NCBI RefSeq assembly: GCF_040436365.1
Contig: NZ_AP026369.1
Span: 741,001 to 805,000, forward strand
Length of the DNA: 64,000 nt
Direction of reading: 5' to 3'
Source: Hydrogenimonas sp. SS33
GTDB lineage: Bacteria > Campylobacterota > Campylobacteria > Campylobacterales > Hydrogenimonadaceae
Part shown: in pieces, positions 55,730-64,000 of the stretch
Numbering within the stretch: the first letter of the stretch is position 1
How the letters are laid out: each line of letters opens with the position of its first letter
Notes under the pieces: generated by a model
Told to the model about the DNA's origin: nothing
What the model saw: only the letters and a program-made list of their open reading frames with translations
The model's database searches: none
Position numbers and translations under genes: made by a program

Positions 55730-56560
55730 TTATACTTTAAATTCTCTTATTTTTCCAATAATCTCTTCGATGATCCATTCCGGCGTGGAGGCACCGGCCG
55801 TCACGCCGCACAGTTTTTTCCCCTCGAACCATGCGGGATCCAGCTCCGCCGCACTCTCGATATGGTAGGAATCGGGGCAGTACTGTTTGCAGATCGTATA
55901 GAGCTGTTTGGTGTTGGAGGACTGCTTTCCGCCGATGACGATCATCACATCCGCCCGCTGCGCCAGTTCCCTCGCCGCATCCTGGTTTTCGAAGGTGGCG
56001 TTGCAGATCGTGTTGAAAACCCTCACCTCCTTGTGCCGGGGAACGAGGTAGGTGACGATCTTGTTGTACTCTTCGATCTTCCGCGTCGTCTGGGCCACCA
56101 GCGCCACTCTCTCCTTCAGGCGCAGTTGCGCCAGCTCTTCCACACTCAAAACCGCATACACCGGACCCGAAGCGTAACTCATGACCCCTTTGATCTCCGG
56201 ATGGTTCACATCCCCGAATATGACCACGTCATACCCCTGGGCACTCATCTCTTCCACAATCTGCTGGGGCTTGGTGACGAAGGGGCAGGTGGCGTCGATC
56301 ACTTCGCCCCCCTTCGCTTTGAGCTTTTTGAGGTCGTTCTTGGGAATCCCGTGGGTCCGTATGACGGTCGCCTGGCCCGGCTTCACGTCATCCAGCGTCG
56401 TCGCCAAAGAGACGTTGAAATCCTTTTTGAGCCGTTCGATCTCCATGTTGTTGTGGATCAGCGGCCCCAGCGTGGAACTTCCCGGATGCTCCTGGGCGAT
56501 CTTGATGGCCCGCTTGACCCCAAAGCAGAAGCCGTAGCTCTGCGCCAGTTCTATTTCCAT
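55730..56560 (-). CDS. ispH: 4-hydroxy-3-methylbut-2-enyl diphosphate reductase
   Basis: 276 aa. Last enzyme of the MEP isoprenoid pathway, with a [4Fe-4S] cluster held by three cysteines, seen in GFCFGVKRA (near 12), DATCPFV (near 93) and [10 protein letters not shown] (near 190). The start [11 protein letters not shown] overlaps the aroA end by 10 bases; longer frames read back into aroA. Confidence 0.96.
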   Translation of the reverse strand: MEIELAQSYGFCFGVKRAIKIAQEHPGSSTLGPLIHNNMEIERLKKDFNVSLATTLDDVKPGQATVIRTHGIPKNDLKKLKAKGGEVIDATCPFVTKPQQIVEEMSAQGYDVVIFGDVNHPEIKGVMSYASGPVYAVLSVEELAQLRLKERVALVAQTTRKIEEYNKIVTYLVPRHKEVRVFNTICNATFENQDAARELAQRADVMIVIGGKQSSNTKQLYTICKQYCPDSYHIESAAELDPAWFEGKKLCGVTAGASTPEWIIEEIIGKIREFKV

Positions 56561-57837
56561 TCCTTCACCTCCGCGATCTTCGACAGCAGCACCGTGAAAT
56601 TGGGAAAAGAGGTTTCGATGCACGCCACATCCGATATCTTCATATCGGCCACCAGGCCCGCAATAGCGAAGCTCATGGCGATGCGGTGGTCCCCGCAGCT
56701 GTCGACTTCGGCGCTTTTGAGCGTGCCGCCGATGATCCTGTACCCGTCTTCGAACTCCTCCGTCTCGATGCCACAGGCCCGAAGTCCCTGCATCACGCAG
56801 GTGATCCGGTCCGACTCCTTCACACGGAGTTCCGCGGCGTTTCGCACCAGGCTCTCCCCCTCCGCCGTCGCCATGGCGATGGCCAAAGCCGGCAGCTCGT
56901 CGATGAGCCAGGCGATCCTCTCCGAGACTTCCACCCCTTTGAGACGTCCGCTGTAGCTGACAACGATGTCGCCGATGGGTTCGTAGCGGTTCTCCTTCTC
57001 CACCAGTTCCACCCGCGCACCCATCCTCTCCAGTACCCGATAGGCTTCGATCCGTGTCGGGTTGAGCGTGACATTCTCTATGACGACCCGGCTACCGGGA
57101 ACGATGGCCGCCGCCACAGCGAAAAAGAAGCCGCTGGAGGGGTCCGCCGGTACGGAGATCTCCAGAGGGTCCAGCGGCCCCCTGAGCGGTTCGACGGTAA
57201 TGGTATCCCAGCTCTCGATATTGGCCCCCATGCCTCGCAGCATCCGCTCCGTATGGTCGCGGCTCAGTTCGGGCTCCTTGTAGGTGGAGACGCCGTCGGC
57301 CCGAAGGGCCGCCAGTATCATGGCGCTCTTGACCTGTGCCGAGGCGATGGGGCTTTCATAATGGAAAGCCCTGAGTGACTCTCCGCGGATACAGAGCGGC
57401 GCCAGGTTTCCCTTTTCGCGGCCGTCCATCTTCGCCCCGATCTCCCGCAACGGCTTGACGACCCGTTTCATGGGGCGTCGGCGCAGGTATTTGTCGCCGG
57501 TGAGGACGTAATGGCCTTTCAGGGAGCTCAGAAAACCGCAGAAAAGCCGCATCGCCGTACCGGAGTTGCCGCAGTCGAGCACGTCCTCCGGCTCCTTCAG
57601 CGATTCGGGGGGCGTGATGACCATCTCGTCTCCCTCCTCTTTCACCGTCGCCCCCAGCTGCCGGACGATGGCCAGCGTATTGAGCGTATCTTCGGCTTTC
57701 AGATAGTTGCGGACCCGGCTCGGCCGGTCGGAAAGCAGAGAGAACATGGCACAGCGGTGGGAGATCGACTTGTCACTGGCGATTTCGCTGCAGACAAAAT
57801 CGAAAGCCCCCTTTCCTTTCACCTCCAGCCGCTTCAT
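56551..57837 (-). CDS. aroA: 5-enolpyruvylshikimate-3-phosphate synthase
   Basis: 428 aa. Shikimate pathway step. [13 protein letters not shown] near 27, [15 protein letters not shown] near 88, the [11 protein letters not shown] and RVKESDRI regions, and [10 protein letters not shown]. The NSGTAMR motif follows the glyphosate-site geometry of class I with Gly then Asn-Ser-Gly-Thr. Start overlaps pheT stop (ATGA). Confidence 0.96.
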   Translation of the reverse strand: MKRLEVKGKGAFDFVCSEIASDKSISHRCAMFSLLSDRPSRVRNYLKAEDTLNTLAIVRQLGATVKEEGDEMVITPPESLKEPEDVLDCGNSGTAMRLFCGFLSSLKGHYVLTGDKYLRRRPMKRVVKPLREIGAKMDGREKGNLAPLCIRGESLRAFHYESPIASAQVKSAMILAALRADGVSTYKEPELSRDHTERMLRGMGANIESWDTITVEPLRGPLDPLEISVPADPSSGFFFAVAAAIVPGSRVVIENVTLNPTRIEAYRVLERMGARVELVEKENRYEPIGDIVVSYSGRLKGVEVSERIAWLIDELPALAIAMATAEGESLVRNAAELRVKESDRITCVMQGLRACGIETEEFEDGYRIIGGTLKSAEVDSCGDHRIAMSFAIAGLVADMKISDVACIETSFPNFTVLLSKIAEVKEWK

Positions 57838-60167
57838 CGCAGTGTCGCTCCGCACTCTTTTTCGAGACGTTCGAGAGCCTTTTGCATAATGGCATTGATC
57901 TCACTCTCCTCCAGGGTCTTCTCCATGGAGGAGATGATGAAACGAAGGGTCTGGCTGACACGCTCTCCCAGCGTTTCGTCTTCATAGCGCGCAATGGGGA
58001 AGAAACGCTCTACCGTCGGGGGCAGCGCGCCTTCCAGCGCCTCTTTGATCCGGGTATAGGTGACCTCTTTGGGAATGACGACACTCAGGTCCCGCTGCAC
58101 CGGCGTAAAGGCACTGATAGGCTTGGCCAGGTGGTGGCGCCGCTGGAGTTTGGGCATCTCTATTTCGGCAAAGTAGGTGTCGGGCAGGTCGAACATCTCC
58201 GCCACCAGCGGATGCAGCTTGCTGACGACGCCCACACTTTCGCCCTCCATCAGAATCTCCGCAGATTGGTAGGGGTGCATCAGCCCGTTCCTGGCTTCGC
58301 ATCCGCGCAGTTCGAAAGGGCCGACCACCGCCGTCAGCTTACGGGCGAAGGTTGAAAAGTCGATCATGGCCGGTTTGCCCGCATTTTCGAGCGAGGGCAT
58401 CTCCTTCTCCCCGCACCATGTCAACAGCAGGTTGAACTGTTCGTTCCGCTGCGCATCGAAAACCCGCCCCACTTCAAAGAGCGGAATACGCCGCTTCGAC
58501 ATCGCCACGTTTCTTTGCAGCGATTCGAGCATCGTCACCATCAGCGAAGGGCGCAGACCGTCCATCTCGTTGGTGATCGGATTCAGCAGCGCTTTCGCCT
58601 CCTCTACCTTCCCGAATCCGAGTTTTTCCAGCAGCGCATTGTCGCAGAAGATGTAGTGGACCGTTTCGAAAAAGCCGTTCGCCACCGCCCGAAGGCGCAG
58701 ATCCCTGATAAAACGGTACCGGTCGAGATCATAAGTCACCCGGTTGGCTTCGGTGAAACAGAGGGGTTTGGCCGCGATATTGTCGATACCGACGATGCGG
58801 ACGATCTCTTCGATCACATCCTGTTTGCCTACAATGTCGTGCCTGAAGGAAGGCACATCGAAAATAATGCGCCCCTCTTCGGTCCGGTGGATTTTGAATC
58901 CGAGCCGGGAGAGGATCTGCACCACTTTGGCGGTTTCGATCTCCTGCCCCACCAAAGATGCAATCTCACGGTCGCTGATATCAAGGGTGATCTTCTCTTT
59001 TTCGGTCATGTATTCGCTGGAGCCGTCGTAAGGGACGACTTCGCCAAAGGCTGCGAGTGTATGCATCAGTACCCGCATGCCAAAATGCAGGTCCGGCTCG
59101 CTCCCGCGGGAGGTTCTGTAGTAGAGCGGATCGGTTTCGAGCCCCTCCTTCTTCACCACGGGGGCGATCCTCTCGGGTTCGATGTAGCTCGCTTCCAGCA
59201 GCAGCCTCTTTTCGTTCTCGTCCGCTTGGAAAGCCTCATTCTGGCTGATGCCGACGATCGTCACCGTTTCATCCCCGCTTTTGACGGCTCCGAGTCCGTT
59301 CTCCAACTCCTCCAGGACAAGTTTCGCTTTTTCGTTCTCTTTGGCCAGTTTGGAAAAACCGTAGGCCCGAAGAATCACGCCGGTCGTATGGGTCGCATAG
59401 TTGAGATAGGCGTCGATCGCCTTCTCGGCCGCCGCATCCACCATCGCCAGGCGCAGCCGTATCAGCAACGGCACGGTCAGACTCTCCGCTTCAACAGCCC
59501 GATAGAGAAGGCTCACCGGCGGATTCCCGTGATGGGAGAACTGAAGAATTCTTCCGATCCCCAGGTTGCGGCTCTCCTCTTCACCGAACTCCGGACTGCG
59601 CATTTCCCTGTCGAAACCGACCGCGAGCTCCCTGGCCACACCGTGGATGCTGAGGCAGTCCCCCCTGTTGGCCGTCAGCTCGATTTCGATGACATCGTCG
59701 TTGAGCGTTTCATAGCTTTTCAGTTCCCTGCCCGTCTCCAGCCTGCCGATGGAGTCATCCAGCTCCATGATGCCCGCTTCCAGTTTGGGAAGGCCCAGTT
59801 CGCCGGAGGAGCAGATCATCCCGTCGCTTTCGACGCCGCGCAGTTTCGCATGTCTGATCTTCATGCCGTCTGGCATCACGGCTCCGACGGTCGCGACAGG
59901 CACGTAGAGGCCCGCACGCACGTTTTTCGCACCGCAGACAATCTGGCGGGTCGCGGAACCCAGATCGACCTGACAGACGCTCAGTTTGTCCGCATCGGGA
60001 TGTTTCTCGCAGGACTTGACATACCCGACGACGATCTTTTCGGGAATCCGGTTGCGCTTGAGCGAATCGACCTCCAGGCCGATCGCATTCAGTTTTTCAC
60101 AGATCGCCTCTGTCGTGATCCCATCCAGATCGACCCACTCTTCCAGCCATTTTCTCGTGACAATCAT
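57834..60167 (-). CDS. pheT: Phenylalanine-tRNA ligase beta subunit
   Basis: 777 aa. An N-terminal tRNA-binding EMAP-like domain ([32 protein letters not shown]), B3/B4 editing region, B5 domain and a C-terminal anticodon-binding FDX domain ([21 protein letters not shown]). Acts as an alpha2-beta2 enzyme with PheS. Overlaps pheS and aroA by 4 bases each. Confidence 0.97.
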   Translation of the reverse strand: MIVTRKWLEEWVDLDGITTEAICEKLNAIGLEVDSLKRNRIPEKIVVGYVKSCEKHPDADKLSVCQVDLGSATRQIVCGAKNVRAGLYVPVATVGAVMPDGMKIRHAKLRGVESDGMICSSGELGLPKLEAGIMELDDSIGRLETGRELKSYETLNDDVIEIELTANRGDCLSIHGVARELAVGFDREMRSPEFGEEESRNLGIGRILQFSHHGNPPVSLLYRAVEAESLTVPLLIRLRLAMVDAAAEKAIDAYLNYATHTTGVILRAYGFSKLAKENEKAKLVLEELENGLGAVKSGDETVTIVGISQNEAFQADENEKRLLLEASYIEPERIAPVVKKEGLETDPLYYRTSRGSEPDLHFGMRVLMHTLAAFGEVVPYDGSSEYMTEKEKITLDISDREIASLVGQEIETAKVVQILSRLGFKIHRTEEGRIIFDVPSFRHDIVGKQDVIEEIVRIVGIDNIAAKPLCFTEANRVTYDLDRYRFIRDLRLRAVANGFFETVHYIFCDNALLEKLGFGKVEEAKALLNPITNEMDGLRPSLMVTMLESLQRNVAMSKRRIPLFEVGRVFDAQRNEQFNLLLTWCGEKEMPSLENAGKPAMIDFSTFARKLTAVVGPFELRGCEARNGLMHPYQSAEILMEGESVGVVSKLHPLVAEMFDLPDTYFAEIEMPKLQRRHHLAKPISAFTPVQRDLSVVIPKEVTYTRIKEALEGALPPTVERFFPIARYEDETLGERVSQTLRFIISSMEKTLEESEINAIMQKALERLEKECGATLR

Positions 60168-61156
60168 TGAAACTGCTCCAGTAATCGAAGATCACCCTCG
60201 AAAAGAGAGCGAAGATCGGGAATTCGGTGTAACAGCATGGCGAAACGCTCGACCCCCAGGCCGAAAGCGTAGCCGCTGACGTTTTCGTAGCCTACCGCCT
60301 TGAAGACATTGGGGTCCACCATACCGCACCCGAGCACTTCCAGCCACCCCGTATGGGAGCAGACCCGGCACCCTTTTCCCTTGCAGAAGATACAGCTTAT
60401 GTCGACTTCCGCGGAGGGTTCCGTGAAGGGAAAGAAACTGGGACGGAAGCGGACATCGACATCTCCGAACATCGTATGGAGAAAATCTTCGAGAATCCAT
60501 TTGAGGTTGGCGAACGAGACCTTCCCCTCCTCATCCACCATCAGCCCCTCTACCTGGTGGAACTGCGGTGTGTGGGTGAGGTCGAAATCGCGCCGGAAGA
60601 CGGCACCGGGGCTTATCATGCGGATCGGCGGTTTCTGTGCCATCATCGTCCTGATCTGCACCGGAGAGGTGTGGGTCCTCAGAAGTTTGCCGTCTTTGAA
60701 GTAGAAAGTATCCTGCATATCCCTGGCAGGGTGGTAATCGGGCAGGTTGAGGGCTTCGAAATTGTGAAACTCGTCTTCCACCAGAGGACCCGACTCGACG
60801 GAAAAGTTCAGAGATGCGAAATATTCGATAATCCGGTCCATTGTCGCCATCACCGGATGCAGGGCCCCGCTTTCGGGACGCGGCGTATAGAGCGAAACGT
60901 CGAGCGCCTCCTCTCTCAGCCGCTCTTCGAGCGCCCTTGCTTCCAGTTCGCCTCTCTTTTCCTCGAATGCCCGGGTCAGCGACTGTTTCAGCAGGTTGAG
61001 CTCTTTGGCGACTTTCGGCTTCTCTTCGGGCGGCACGTTTTTCATATCGGCAAAGGCCTTGGAAAGCGCCCCCTTTTTCCCGAAAAGTGCGATACGAATC
61101 GACTCCAGCTCATCGAGCGTTCGGGCCGATTCGATCTTCTCGATCCAGTTTTCCAC
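60164..61156 (-). CDS. pheS: Phenylalanine-tRNA ligase alpha subunit
   Basis: 330 aa. An N-terminal coiled coil is followed by the class II catalytic core: [51 protein letters not shown] and [13 protein letters not shown] at 61156 is chosen because AAGGAGAAAAACC precedes it; an upstream ATG would add eight residues and has no site. A -10 box lies at 61219-61224. Confidence 0.96.
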   Translation of the reverse strand: MENWIEKIESARTLDELESIRIALFGKKGALSKAFADMKNVPPEEKPKVAKELNLLKQSLTRAFEEKRGELEARALEERLREEALDVSLYTPRPESGALHPVMATMDRIIEYFASLNFSVESGPLVEDEFHNFEALNLPDYHPARDMQDTFYFKDGKLLRTHTSPVQIRTMMAQKPPIRMISPGAVFRRDFDLTHTPQFHQVEGLMVDEEGKVSFANLKWILEDFLHTMFGDVDVRFRPSFFPFTEPSAEVDISCIFCKGKGCRVCSHTGWLEVLGCGMVDPNVFKAVGYENVSGYAFGLGVERFAMLLHRIPDLRSLFEGDLRLLEQFQ

Positions 61157-61218
61157 GGTTTTTCTCCTTGCGGCAGGCATCCCTGTCGGATCTTCGCCGC
61201 ATCTAAAGTTTGGCCGAT

Positions 61219-61224
61219 TTTATA
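61219..61224 (-). promoter_or_regulatory. -10 box of the pheS operon
   Basis: TATAAA on the minus strand, 62 bases before the pheS start, in the 170-base divergent spacer shared with the HIT gene. Confidence 0.4.
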
Positions 61225-61294
61225 ACAATCTTCATTACACTCCGCTGACGGAGCCGTCGACACCGAATCCGGATAATCTCAAGGAAGGAGTTGG

Positions 61295-61300
61295 TATAAT
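61295..61300 (+). promoter_or_regulatory. Extended -10 box of the HIT gene
   Basis: TGGTATAAT, an extended -10, 26 bases before the HIT gene ATG, with GCAAGGAG as ribosome binding site. Confidence 0.5.
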
Positions 61301-61326
61301 TTCCCAAAACCGCAAGGAGCCGTACC

Positions 61327-61683
61327 ATGTGTATTTTCTGTCAGATCGCCAAAGGGGAGATTCCTGCCAACAAAGTCTTGGAAGACAACGAGTTTATGGC
61401 CTTTCATGACATCAATCCCATCGCCCCTATCCACATTCTCATCATTCCGAAAGCGCATGTGGAAAATTTTCAGTCGGCTTCACCGGAGTTGATGGCGAAA
61501 ATGACGCCATTCATTCAGAAAGTGGCGAAGGAGCTTTGCCTTCATGAAACCGGGTATCGCCTGGTTACCAATAATGGACGTGACGGCGGCCAGGAAGTTC
61601 CGCACCTGCACTTCCATCTGCTTGGCGGAGCAAAACTCAAATGGACCCATCTGACCCACGACGACACCCATAAAAGCCTGTAG
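61327..61683 (+). CDS. HIT family nucleotide-binding protein
   Basis: 118 aa. Starts MCIFCQIAKGEIPANKVLED and has the histidine triad HLHFHLLGG near 97-105, the family catalytic motif for phosphoramidate or nucleoside hydrolysis. Divergent from pheS, the arrangement seen in Campylobacter. Hinf-type substrate not known. Confidence 0.95.
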   Translation: MCIFCQIAKGEIPANKVLEDNEFMAFHDINPIAPIHILIIPKAHVENFQSASPELMAKMTPFIQKVAKELCLHETGYRLVTNNGRDGGQEVPHLHFHLLGGAKLKWTHLTHDDTHKSL

Positions 61684-61700
61684 GACCCCTCTCTTCTTTT

Positions 61701-61726
61701 CGGCTCTCCCTTTACCGGGACAGCCG
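61701..61726. terminator. Terminator hairpin between HIT and argH
   Basis: Stem CGGCT-c-TCCC pairs with GGGA-c-AGCCG around a 6-base loop, between convergent stops. A short TTTCT run follows on the plus strand. Confidence 0.5.
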
Positions 61727-61734
61727 TTTCTAGA

Positions 61735-63126
61735 CTATTCTTCTTTCTGCTTTTTTAGCCACTGCTGCATGGTCTCGATCTGCGCCTTCGTCGTCTCAGT
61801 CGATGTGCCCCCTTCGGAACGTCTCGCATTCATCGAATGGCGGATGGAGAGATACTCCGTCACATCCGGACCGATCCTCTCATCGATCTGGTGGAGATCC
61901 TCGTAACCGAGTTCACTCAGATCAACCCCTTTCTGTTCCGCCAGCGCCACCGCTCGCCCTGTGATGAAGTGGGCTTCCCTGAAGGGAATGCCGCACTTTT
62001 CCACCAGATAGTCCGCCAGGTCCGTGGCACTCAAATGGCCGATTTTACAGGCCTCTTCCATCTTTTCCCTGTTGATTGTCATCGTCGCGATCACCTCCTT
62101 GAGAATCGTCAAAGAGATTTCCGCCGTTTCCACACTGTCGAACGTCCCCTCTTTGTCCTCCTGCATATCCTTGTTGTACGCCAGTGGCAAACCTTTCATA
62201 ACGGTCAGAAGAGCCACGAGGTTACCGTAGGTGCGTCCCGTTTTTCCACGAAGCAGCTCCGGTACATCCGGGTTCTTCTTCTGGGGCATAATGGAGCTGC
62301 CGGTGGAGTAGGCATCACTGAGCGTGACGAATCCGAACTCCGAACTGGACCAGAGGATCAACTCTTCGGAGAGTCGTGAAATATGCATCATCATCGTCGC
62401 GATATTGAAGAGCATCTCCAAAGCGAAATCCCGGTCACTGACCGTATCGAGACAGTTGAGCGTCGGTGCATCAAATCCCAGCTCTTTCGCCGTCATTTTC
62501 CGGTCGATGGGATGGGGCGTCCCTGCCAATGCAGCACATCCGATGGGCGAAAGGTTGTTGCGTCTGAACGAACTTTCGAATCTTTCGTAATCACGTTTCA
62601 GCATGGAGGCATAGGCCATCATATGGTAGCCGAAGTTGATCGGTTGAGCATGCTGCAGATGGGTCATGCCGGGTAGCATCGTCTCCCTGTTTTTTTCAGC
62701 CACATCGACAATCGTACCGATCAACTCCAGCAGCAATCTCCTGATGATCTCATTATGGGCCTGGACATAGAGCCTGAAATCAAGCGCCACCTGATCGTTC
62801 CGGCTTCTTGCCGTGTGGAGCTTTTTCCCCGCATCTCCGATGATTTCGGTCAACCGCTTTTCAATGGCCATATGGATATCTTCGTCGGAGATATCGAAAA
62901 CAAAGTCGCCTGACTCTATCTCCCGAAGCACCTGCTCCATACCCCGGACAATATCCTGATACTCCTGATCGTTCAAGATTCCCTGGGTGTGAAGCATTTT
63001 GGCGTGAGCCAAAGAACCTTTGATGTCATATTCGTAGAGTTTTTTGTCGAAATTCAAAGAAGCGTTGAATCGATCCAGTAAAGAAGAAGCGCTTTCACTG
63101 AAGCGCCCGGACCACATTTTTCCCAT
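61735..63126 (-). CDS. argH: Argininosuccinate lyase
   Basis: 463 aa. Last step of arginine synthesis. It begins MWSGRFSES after the first residues and has [16 protein letters not shown], the [17 protein letters not shown] region with the catalytic His, and the signature [12 protein letters not shown] near 279. Normal length. Single gene, convergent to HIT. Confidence 0.97.
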   Translation of the reverse strand: MGKMWSGRFSESASSLLDRFNASLNFDKKLYEYDIKGSLAHAKMLHTQGILNDQEYQDIVRGMEQVLREIESGDFVFDISDEDIHMAIEKRLTEIIGDAGKKLHTARSRNDQVALDFRLYVQAHNEIIRRLLLELIGTIVDVAEKNRETMLPGMTHLQHAQPINFGYHMMAYASMLKRDYERFESSFRRNNLSPIGCAALAGTPHPIDRKMTAKELGFDAPTLNCLDTVSDRDFALEMLFNIATMMMHISRLSEELILWSSSEFGFVTLSDAYSTGSSIMPQKKNPDVPELLRGKTGRTYGNLVALLTVMKGLPLAYNKDMQEDKEGTFDSVETAEISLTILKEVIATMTINREKMEEACKIGHLSATDLADYLVEKCGIPFREAHFITGRAVALAEQKGVDLSELGYEDLHQIDERIGPDVTEYLSIRHSMNARRSEGGTSTETTKAQIETMQQWLKKQKEE

Positions 63127-63211
63127 ATTGCGAACTCCTGAAGTAAGTTCGCTATTGTAGCAAATTACAGATCAGCTATGTTCTGAATTTTTTTCGCTAT
63201 TTGGTCAGCTC

Positions 63212-63535
63212 TCAATTGCAGGCCGGCACGTTTCCGCTGTCACTGGCATATTTGACAAAGAATTGGCGAAGGTTTCTGATATTTTTCTTGAAACGTTTGG
63301 ACTGAAGCTTTTCCATCGCATCCATATTGTTTTTATGGGCATCAAGCAAAAGTTTTGCATTGTCATCGAAATAGTCTTCCCACTCTTCCTGAGTATGGGA
63401 TTGAGAAAGTTTTCCTCCGGATTTATGACATTTTTTGCATAGTTTCATATAGGCTCTTTGCCCTTTGAAAACGGATCCGTTCATGGCACTCGCCAAAAAC
63501 AGGGAAGCAATGAAAAACACAAACAGTTTTTTCAT
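63212..63535 (-). CDS. Small secreted c-type cytochrome
   Basis: 107 aa. Signal peptide (KKLFVFFIASLFLASAMNG) and one CKKCH heme site near residue 33, with many Lys and His residues downstream. Probably a periplasmic monoheme electron carrier; the axial Met is probably one of those in the NNMDAMEK region. A/T-richer than argH. Confidence 0.88.
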   Translation of the reverse strand: MKKLFVFFIASLFLASAMNGSVFKGQRAYMKLCKKCHKSGGKLSQSHTQEEWEDYFDDNAKLLLDAHKNNMDAMEKLQSKRFKKNIRNLRQFFVKYASDSGNVPACN

Positions 63536-63577
63536 AATTATCGCCTTTGTATAATTATTATTTATCTTACTTCAGGC

Positions 63578-63583
63578 ATTATA
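63578..63583 (-). promoter_or_regulatory. -10 box of the small cytochrome gene
   Basis: TATAAT on the minus strand, 43 bases before the ATG, in A/T-rich sequence. Confidence 0.45.
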
Positions 63584-63684
63584 AATAGCTTCTTAGGAAA
63601 TTAAATTAGATATAAAAAGAGTAAAGTGAGTAAGACTGAAAATGATGTTAAGGGAAATAGGGGAAAAAGAAGAGATAAACCTCC

Positions 63685-63802
63685 GACCCGGCGCCGACCT
63701 ACCTTCCCACACCCGAGGGGTGCAGTATTATCAGCGCAGAGGGGCTTGACTTCCAGGTTCGGGATGGAGCTGGGTATGACCCCCTCGCTATAGGCACCGG
63801 GC
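63685..63802 (-). rRNA. rrf: 5S ribosomal RNA
   Basis: About 118 bases. The ends GCCCGGTGCC and GGCGCCGGGT pair as helix I, and the conserved core CCATCCCGAACCTGGAAGTC is present. 3' sequence then turns A/T-rich. The expected 23S gene would lie to the right, beyond the window; no 23S sequence is seen in the 198 bases that remain. An open frame over this region is spurious. Confidence 0.93.
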
Positions 63803-63853
63803 AAAGAGGGACAAGACAACCGTGGTTGGCTTGGCTCTCTTTGCATTGTTTGT

Positions 63854-63928
63854 TGATTGGTCATTGGTCATTAGTCATTGGGTGTGCCGCTGCGCGGCAC
63901 GAGAAAACCCAATCGCCAATGACCAATG
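63854..63928. repeat. Heptamer-repeat/hairpin element beside the 5S gene
   Basis: Units TGATTGG, TCATTGG, TCATTAG, TCATTGG (63854-63881), a hairpin GTGCCGC-TGC-GCGGCAC (63884-63900), then CCCAATC, GCCAATG, ACCAATG (63908-63928). The right array is the reverse complement type of the left one, so the whole element is one long imperfect palindrome. It lies just upstream of the 5S gene. Confidence 0.8.
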
Positions 63929-64000
63929 TCTGTTCCAGTAGCCTGCATAACTTTGCACACAATACCTTGTGCAACACTCAACAAGGCGGTAGCACGCATA
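63929..64000. other. Unassigned sequence upstream of the 5S element
   Basis: 72 bases without a gene, tRNA or rRNA that I can recognise. Probably the rest of the ribosomal spacer. Confidence 0.3.

Noticed and set aside
63601..63864. An 87-codon frame at the right end
   Set aside because: It lies over the 5S rRNA gene.

Overview
The window is a dense, G+C-rich bacterial chromosome segment with mostly minus-strand, operon-packed genes (many 4-base ATGA overlaps). The block serA - small anchored protein - rpsA - ispH - aroA - pheT - pheS with a divergent HIT gene (51911-61683) is, from memory, the gene order of Campylobacter jejuni. Together with a FlgS-like cytosolic sensor kinase this points to Campylobacterota (Epsilonproteobacteria). 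The high G+C, the pyruvate dehydrogenase with lipoate synthesis genes, the SUF operon and an octaheme cytochrome suggest a free-living, possibly vent or sediment, lineage rather than a host-associated one. The genus cannot be fixed from sequence alone.

Layout. 1-2226: start of an unknown gene, a beta-CASP metallo-beta-lactamase nuclease and phosphoglycerate mutase. 2329-10417: a pyruvate dehydrogenase/lipoate operon (pdhA, pdhB, aceF, an octaheme cytochrome c, lpdA, a MntA/HepT toxin-antitoxin pair, lipB, lipA). 10496-12813: an AhpD-like protein, a PAS protein with a ribbon-helix-helix-like tail and a membrane diguanylate cyclase. 12810-17016: sufBCDE-sufT. 17132-23926: a six-gene membrane complex related to hydrogenase-4/complex I whose large subunit lacks the usual Ni-Fe cysteines. 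24109-31327: gap, then ackA and pta separated by a WD40 protein and a small secreted protein. 31478-34872: a TonB receptor and a PepSY membrane protein behind a four-fold 11-bp-phased direct repeat. 34848-39643: CYTH-CHAD protein, DUF234-like nuclease-fold protein, FlgS-like kinase, EAL/HDOD protein. 39768-45989: dnaE, an HPt protein, aroK, a DJ-1 family protein and efp. 46039-51779: a tripartite RND efflux system with the permease split into two genes. 51911-63535: the conserved serA-to-pheS block, HIT, argH and a small cytochrome c. 63685-63802: 5S rRNA.

The signal I find most unusual is a family of composite elements: arrays of 7-bp tandem repeats with several unrelated unit sequences, beside small hairpins that nearly all have the form GC-NNN-GC at the tip. 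They occur in five places (inside aceF, 10446-10498, 17659-17753, 25181-25484, 63854-63928). They tend to abut stop codons, and one copy has become the coding sequence of the E2 linker. They resemble the heptameric short tandem repeats described in filamentous cyanobacteria.

How the genes fit together: PDH makes acetyl-CoA, and Pta/AckA convert it to acetate and ATP. Lipoate synthesis serves the PDH E2, SUF supplies Fe-S clusters to LipA, IspH and the Hyf-like complex, and the cytochromes point to respiration. No start-to-end phage, insertion sequence, CRISPR array or tRNA gene was seen.
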